64,000 bases of DNA. Origin: Bidens hawaiensis. Taxonomy: Eukaryota > Streptophyta > Magnoliopsida > Asterales > Asteraceae. The position numbers were made by a program, and so were the translations under genes. The DNA is taken from the NCBI GenBank assembly GCA_021521415.1, contig JAIQDT010000837.1, positions 434,001 to 498,000 of the forward strand, given 5' to 3'. A model generated the notes under the pieces. The model made no database searches. It worked only from the letters and a program-made list of their open reading frames with translations, and was not told the origin of the DNA. The first letter of the stretch is position 1, and each line of letters starts with the position of its first letter. Positions 58,721 to 64,000 of the stretch are shown in pieces.

Positions 58721-59296
58721 CAAAAGCCAATTATCCATGACCCATAACGCTTAAGCTTTGGCCGGTATTGTTTTGATTCTTGTGGGCCTCGATAGGATGT
58801 TGGGCTCCATAAAAATAGACGTTTACCTAGAACAAACACTCCAAAAATTTCTAAGTTACTCCGGTTTTGAATTTCGTTTAGTTTCATGTAAGCAAGCTAG
58901 AATTTAGATTGTTAGTGGTAACGTGTAGAAAAATGTGACCCGACACAAACAGGACCAAAAAATCAAAAATCAAGCAGTAAACATGAATACCGAAAAATTC
59001 CCATGGAGTCATGGACAAACTTTTTTGAGCCCGCCACCTTTTCCAAAACAGTCTGTTTTCAAAAGAAGTTTTTTGAATGTTAAAGTTTAAATTTGTCATG
59101 AAGATGGGTTACTAATAATGAAAAAATAATGAACGGAGAAGTTGTTTTCCATGTAAAAATTGAAGGAGTGTTTTTTGTAAAAAATAAAAATACATTGTTG
59201 CCTTTTTAAACAAGTTAAACCGAAACGAGTAGCTACTCAAGAGACGTTTGATGTATAAACTTATTTATAATTTTAGACGTGGTTTATTAAAAACAA
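58721..59296. other. intergenic, nothing supported
   Basis: AT-rich with only short spurious frames. Confidence 0.5.
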
Positions 59297-59767
59297 GGGT
59301 GCAAATGAGTTAAGTCGAACCCAAGCCTTACACTATTCGAGCTCGACTCATTAAGCTTTCCAGGGTCTTGAGCACGGCTCGATTGGAGCCTATGTTTTTG
59401 AGCTAGAGCGCAGCCTGTACACATAAATTGTAGCACGAGATCGAGTAGCTAGTTCGAGAAAATTCTTATACAAGACTAAGCTCGGCCCGAGCTCGTGTGC
59501 AGTACCTTAAGGCTTAAACAAGCCAAAGCTCGTCTCGAGCTCGAGTGTGACATGTGAAATGAATGCCCAAAACTGCAAAATACACAAACTCGTGAAGGCT
59601 TGACAGGCCTAAACAATTTTTCCATACAGACTAAAGCTCGATAACCAAATAAGCTTTATTTGAGGCTTAGGCTCGAGCTCTACAAAGCTCAGCTCATTTT
59701 CGAACTTTTATTTATTCAATCTTGAGTTGCTTGCGAGCAGGCCAAGCAGCTCAATTTGTTTGCACCC
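59297..59767. mobile_element. probable hAT MITE with GAGCTCGAG-rich interior
   Basis: The left end GGGTGCAAATGAGTT and the inverted right end GGGTGCAAACAAATT are similar. The 8-mers outside match only 5 of 8, so the TSD has decayed or the ends are slightly misplaced. Length is 471 bp. AGCTCGAG-like words recur throughout. No coding capacity. Confidence 0.6.
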
Positions 59768-60092
59768 ATAAGAAAAATTGGGATGACGACACCTTCCTAT
59801 TTGGGTAAAAATAGGGAAAAGAAGAAAAATGCTTATGTGATGTTGACGTGACTACCTAGAAAATATTAGAAAAACAGGACGATCATCCTCTCTAAACAAA
59901 GGATTTCCATACATTTCCGCAAATACATCAAAACAAGAATTCTTATGCTAGACGGTCATCCTAAAAACAAAGGATTTTTACTAAGAGAACAAAGGATTGT
60001 CATCCTAACTATAGACTAAACCCATTCATAAATACTCTCTGGATTTTATTTATAGATTATGAACCTAAATACAAACTAGTAACCAAAGAACA

Positions 60093-60959
60093 TCAACTAC
60101 AAACCGGACAACAAACAAGCCCATTCTCATTACAATCCCTACATTTCACACTCACACTTTTCCCCAATTGCTTCCCATCACTTCCTTTCCTTAACACCCT
60201 CACAATCTTACAACTCCCATTACAAACAACACAAGGCAAGAACCTTGCACCACCACAAACCTCACACACATACCCCACTTTCAATCTCGGCAAACCTTCA
60301 AGCAACCGACCCAAACACCCGTCTTCGAATATCTTCAAAACCTCATCGAACCCACCGACATATCTCCCCTTCACAAACACCCTAGGTGGGACCAATTCAC
60401 ACTTATCTTTCCCCTTCATTAACCCCCAAAGCTCTTCCTTAAACCCTCGGTCCATCGACACATCTCGCTCAATAAACAACACCCGAAACCCCTCGAGAAC
60501 CGCCCGAACCACATTACACTCCTCGAAAGTCTTCCTGACACCTCGTAACGTCGTCGTATAGATCACAACCTTATTTTCCCCCTTTGGTGGGCAAATTTCT
60601 TCAAACCCGTTTAAGAAATCGGGTTTATGATTCATGGGTTTGATAAAGGCTATATTTTTATGATCTGGGTTTGGGTTTTCTTGGGGTTTTTCAAGATCGG
60701 CCATGAGTTCGAATGAATCGATGATTTCGGGTGGTGGTTCGGATAATGTGGGTGGTTCGGAGAGTGAGGATTTGAAGAGTGAGGCTAGGGTGAACCGGCG
60801 TGGGGGTGTAGGGAGTAATGTGGTTGGTGAGGATGATGATGATGGGTCAAGGGTTAAGAGGCCGTAAGTGGTGGAAGTGAGTGAGACGATGTGGTGGCTG
60901 AAATTGGATTGGGTGAAGTCGTCGTCTTGGTTGAGTAGATGTGATGAAACACAGCCCAT
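60093..60959 (-). CDS. glutaredoxin-domain protein with C-terminal cysteine-rich module (GRXCR/At5g39865-like)
   Basis: An intact, intronless frame of 288 codons; the Met at 60959 is chosen because MGCVSS gives an N-myristoylation site with an adjacent Cys for palmitoylation, suggesting membrane attachment. Residues 1-125 are Ser/Pro-rich and low in order. A glutaredoxin-like fold covers about 128-225, starting NKVVIYTTTLRGVRKTFEEC, with a VPPRVFVKGRYVGG segment at 190-203 containing the expected cis-Pro and the glutathione-site GG. The usual CxxC/S active-site cysteines are replaced (TTTLRGVR), as in this plant subfamily, so ordinary disulfide reductase activity is unlikely. The last 60 residues hold paired cysteines (232/235, 243/246, 273/276, 284/287), probably a DnaJ-type zinc-binding module. 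This is the only intact host gene I can support. Confidence 0.9.
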   Translation of the reverse strand: MGCVSSHLLNQDDDFTQSNFSHHIVSLTSTTYGLLTLDPSSSSSPTTLLPTPPRRFTLASLFKSSLSEPPTLSEPPPEIIDSFELMADLEKPQENPNPDHKNIAFIKPMNHKPDFLNGFEEICPPKGENKVVIYTTTLRGVRKTFEECNVVRAVLEGFRVLFIERDVSMDRGFKEELWGLMKGKDKCELVPPRVFVKGRYVGGFDEVLKIFEDGCLGRLLEGLPRLKVGYVCEVCGGARFLPCVVCNGSCKIVRVLRKGSDGKQLGKSVSVKCRDCNENGLVCCPVCS

Positions 60960-62378
60960 GGTGATTGGTGAGCAATCGAAGGTTTAGGGTTGTGGACTTG
61001 TGGGGTAAAAGGGTCTGCTGTTGAATTTGATTTCAAATGTGGTTTGGTGATTGGTTTTAGCGCCTGAGTTTTATTTTTATATTTGAATTTAGATTTGGGA
61101 TGTGAGGATGGTAACAGTGAAATGAAGGATTGGTGTTGTCATAAATTTGGAATGAATCACGTTATGAGTATGTATTTAGTTCACATTTATTTAACAACCA
61201 TTAATTGCAAAGTTCACATTTGTTAAAGTCTAATGGGTTGAATTTAAATAATCATAACTTTCATTCTACGGACGGACGTTATCAACTAAAGAATCGTCAT
61301 CTATCACTTTCATCTTTCATTTAAATTCCTTCAAACTAACACATTAAGTTTTCTAGTTGTTATTGACCCTTTTTTATACACGTGACATACAGTTTTTTGA
61401 AAAGTGGTGGTGCCACATCATTCTTCTCAATAAAACCCTGGCCTCAATACACAACCACTATCACCCACTTTGACCACCATCATTACTCACCTCCACCACC
61501 CCCTATTCATCCTCTATGGGATCAGTTCACGACTTTAAACGTTTTAATTTCAACTTAGTTCATCACCAGGCCACTAAATCCACAAAAGTATCAAACAATT
61601 CAATAAAACAAAATAATCAACTAGTGTTTGCAATTTTAAAATATCAATAAATCAAGAAGAAGCACAATCAAAATCTCAAAAAATCCAAATTGAAATGAAA
61701 TAAATATGTTTTGGACAATCAAATCAACTTCTCATCGAATAAAAAAATAATAATCATACTTGGCGACGGAGAAAGCCAGAAACCCTAGAGTTTAATCGAG
61801 TTGCAGATGCAATTAAGTATTTGGGGTTTAGCAGAATGAGAGAGAAAAGGGTTAGAGAGAAGAAATTTGATGAAGGAGTGAGGTCGGCCCATGTTTTTAG
61901 ATGACCCCTTTAGAGGCAAAAGCATATGGTAGTGGTTTTATGATGGAAGATATGATATAAGGCATGGGGTCGTCAACGCCTGATACGACGAGGATAGCTC
62001 TGTACATCTGGCGATGTTAATTGTGATACCATGGGCGCGTTTATCCGGCACGACGTTGATTAGGGCTTGGTGAAATTGAATTGTCACCACTTGAGGTGGT
62101 GGTGGAGTCGTGGAGGTGGTGGTTAGTGTAGGTTAGTGGTAGTCGGGCGTCAAGGGCGGCCCGTGGGCCGTTTAAAGCAAGTTAGGGCTTGAGGCCCCCA
62201 ACTTGTTAAGGCCCCGGCCAAAACAGGTTAATATAATATGGGCTTTCATAATTGGACAGTTGGGCTTCTATTTGGTTTTACGAAGCTGTTGGGCCACTAA
62301 ATTGAAACCCTCCTTTCCAATAAATGATCTCCCGTCCCATTTACTTTAGAGCATTAAACATTAAAAAAAAGAGAGAAA

Positions 62379-62380
<2 letters not shown>
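60960..62380. other. upstream region of the glutaredoxin-like gene and intergenic sequence
   Basis: No supported gene. It should contain the promoter of the minus-strand gene at its left edge. CCACCACC-rich words near 61450-61510 and GGTGGTGG words near 62095-62130 could pair, but no transposon ends were fixed. Confidence 0.4.

Positions 62381-62417
<37 letters not shown>
62381..62417. repeat. (TTA)12 microsatellite
   Basis: Twelve uninterrupted TTA/ATT units lie in AT-rich intergenic DNA. Confidence 0.95.
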
Positions 62418-62477
62418 GGTTATTTCTATTTTCTAAGGCAAGCGGCGCTACTTCGCAAGAACCAAAGGGTCGATGAA

Positions 62478-62883
62478 TGTTGGTACATGATGTCAGTAGT
62501 TCAGTGTCAAGTGTCTGTAATCGAGTTTGTTAGATTTGTGTTTTTGTATGTAAGCGAAGTTAGCTCACAAGTTCGCTGATACAGGCGAACTTGTGAACTA
62601 AGCGAAGTTAGGGACAACTTCGCCTGAACATGCCAGGCGAAGTTGTCGCCTTTATAATCAGCTAGGTTACGGCAGTATTAAAAAGAAAATCAGTTATTCG
62701 AGTTTACGAGTTTGTGTAATCATTGATCATTGTATCACGTGTTTCCGGTTGCAATACAACGTGTTTGTGTTTATTGTAACGTGTGTTCGATCGTATCGTC
62801 TTCTACGCTCGTAACGTCTTACGTAGGGATTCCGCACCTACGTAGAACGAGATATCTCGTGTAGATCCGGCTGGGAACCTACA
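62478..62883 (+). repeat. 5' LTR of the copia element
   Basis: Ends GGGAACCTACA immediately before the PBS. The start is placed at TGTTGGTACATGATG because related copia LTRs in the window begin, on their sense strand, TGTTAGTGCATGAT or TGTTAGAGCATGAT; TGTTAG at 62528 is an alternative. A TATA-like TTTATAATC lies at 62651, directly after the octamer array 62562-62648. Confidence 0.7.
62562..62648. repeat. GCGAAGTT/AACTTCGC array in the LTR upstream of TATA
   Basis: Three exact GCGAAGTT and one AACTTCGC, plus GTTCGC/GCGAAC near-matches, occur in under 90 bp just upstream of the TATA-like box. Confidence 0.85.
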
Positions 62884-62884
62884 A

Positions 62885-62897
62885 TTGGTATCAGAGC
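62885..62897 (+). promoter_or_regulatory. primer-binding site, initiator-Met type
   Basis: TTGGTATCAGAGC lies one base after the LTR end, the canonical copia PBS. Confidence 0.9.
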
Positions 62898-63082
62898 TTT
62901 TGCTCGTGATTGTGGTTCGGGATTATCACGCGGGTGTAGAAATCGTTCCGTTCGACTATTCGCGGGACGTGTTTATCGAGTTTTTGTGTTATACTCACCT
63001 CCTACCATCATAAACAACCCATTACACCTTCACAAACCTCGTAAAATCCAGAAATCAAACCTGCAAAAACTTCGTGTTCATC

Positions 63083-63338
63083 AGGCGAAGTTGTCGTCAC
63101 TGTTCGTAGGGTTTCGGCGAAGATATAAGGTTAAGCGAAGTTATCCACAACTTCGCCTACCTTCTCAAGTTCGCTTATCTCAAGCGAAGTTATCCACAAC
63201 TTAGCCTACTTCACAAGTTCGCTTACCTTAAGCGAAGTTATCTACAACTTCGCCGAATCAGGCGAATTTAACAAAGGGAGCGAAGTTCAGAATCAGCGAA
63301 GTTCAGACTTAAGCGAAGTTATCCACAACTTCGCCTAC
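63083..63338. repeat. GCGAAGTT/AACTTCGC array in the leader
   Basis: Seven exact GCGAAGTT and three exact AACTTCGC octamers occur in about 260 bp, 190-450 bases after the PBS and ending 57 bases before gag. The pairs GCGAAGTTATC..ACAACTTCGC recur with short loops and could form small hairpins in the RNA. Confidence 0.85.
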
Positions 63339-63394
63339 AGTACTGTTAAAAATAAAATTTTTATTTTTCGGGTTTTCTTTGTGTTTCGTGAAAG

Positions 63395-64000
63395 ATGTCT
63401 TCAATAAACAATACAGAACTGGTGAAGATGGAAGTGGAAGCGGGTTCAGCTACAAAGGCACCGAAGATGCTTAAGGGAACCGATTTTGTAGCGTGGAAAG
63501 ATCGTTTTGAACAATATGTCAAGTACCAAGATGCTAAAATGTAGGTGTGCATACAAGATGGTTACATTCCACCAACTGCTGAGTATGAGGGTCGTGATCA
63601 GATAAAGAAATACAAAGAGATGGAAGAAGAAGAAAAAAAAATGTATGAGGCTGAAAGCAAAGCTCATGCAGCGATAACAATGGCTCTTCCACAAGAGATT
63701 CTACACACCTTCAGAAAGTATAAAACTGCTAGAGAGCTATGGGAAGCACTTGAAAACCGTTTTGAGGGTAATGTGGGAATTCGCGCATCAAAGATTAAAC
63801 TACTTAAAACCCAATTCTCGGTGTTCAAGTATCTGAAGAATGAATCACTTGATGATATCATCACGAGATATTATCATCTGATGACCGAACTCAGCAACTA
63901 TTCAATTACTTACAAAGAAGATGAGATTGTTGAAAAGCTTCTTGATGCTCTCCCACCGAAATGGGAGATGTACACTGTGTTGATGAGAGAAGACAAAGAG
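63395..64000 (+). pseudogene. copia gag (gag-polypeptide of LTR copia-type), partial, one nonsense codon
   Basis: The Met at 63395 starts an N-terminal copia gag: APKMLKGTDFVAWKDRFEQY, then IQDGYIPP, a Lys/Glu-rich helix, ITMALPQEILHTFRKY, TARELWEALENRFEG, then the Q-F-S-V-F-K-Y segment and SLDDIITRYYHLMTEL, and LLDALPPKWEMY at the edge. The order and spacing match the copia gag domain. Codon 50 is TAG (63542-63544) where the family normally has Trp (TGG), a single-base change; otherwise the frame stays open to the window end. It packages element RNA in cytoplasmic particles. Confidence 0.85.

Larger units (their letters stand above)
62478..64000 (+). mobile_element. Ty1/copia element, 5' end (continues beyond the window)
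   Basis: The order is 5' LTR (62478-62883), PBS, a 0.5-kb leader with a repeated octamer, and gag from 63395 to the window edge. Relative to the other copia elements here it is well preserved, with a single nonsense codon in the visible gag. Confidence 0.85.

Overview
The window looks like nuclear DNA from a large, transposon-rich eudicot genome, most likely Asteraceae. The support is indirect: AT-rich intergenic sequence, plant-type Ty3/gypsy (Athila-like and Tekay-like chromovirus) and Ty1/copia elements, hAT and PIF/Harbinger remnants, and a retroelement-borne ORF with a 'YPRFVQ' block that I associate with composite-family copia elements. The genus is not determined. There are no bacterial features, CRISPR arrays, rRNA genes or tRNA genes that I can support.

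Only two loci look like ordinary plant genes. A three-exon NAC transcription-factor locus at 16078-17454 (+) resembles the NST/SND1 secondary-wall group. It carries a nonsense codon inside the NAC domain and a frameshift before its conserved C-terminus, so it reads as a pseudogene. An intronless glutaredoxin-like gene at 60093-60959 (-) is intact. It lacks the redox-active CxxC but has a C-terminal cysteine-rich module and an MGCxxS N-terminus.

Layout: 1-2160 is a probable long gypsy LTR with minisatellites. 3852-15085 is a PIF/Harbinger remnant that appears to enclose a defective Athila-like element (3896-13992, minus), itself hit by two solo LTRs. 15086-21110 holds the NAC locus and its surroundings. 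21111-22946 is a solo LTR. About 24000-47370 is an old gypsy LTR split by a solo LTR (26618-28427) and by a composite copia-type element (29133-47313). Inside that composite lies another solo LTR (31025-40192) that was itself split by a Tekay-like element (31045-38084), plus an Athila-type solo LTR (41756-43471). 47665-50375 is a hAT-like element split by an Athila-type LTR, with a second hAT MITE (50391-50761) just beyond it. 51564-57230 is a decayed copia element with LTR, PBS and gag only. 57231-59767 holds an LTR fragment and two hAT-like MITEs. 62478-64000 is the 5' end of another copia element that runs off the window.

Many insertions can be dated relative to each other because their target-site duplications are visible. 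The order from oldest to youngest in the main nest is: outer gypsy LTR, copia composite (TSD TGATT), solo LTR (TSD CAGTT), Tekay element (TSD CCGGT).

The most unusual signal is a recurring architecture. Several unrelated LTR families each carry a dense array of a family-specific short motif, usually with its reverse complement, just upstream of the TATA box. In copia families the motif or another short repeat recurs in the untranslated leader. Examples are CATTCGTT/AACGAATG in one copia group, GCGAAGTT/AACTTCGC in another, and GC-rich palindromes of the CATCGCG..CGCGATGG kind in gypsy LTRs.
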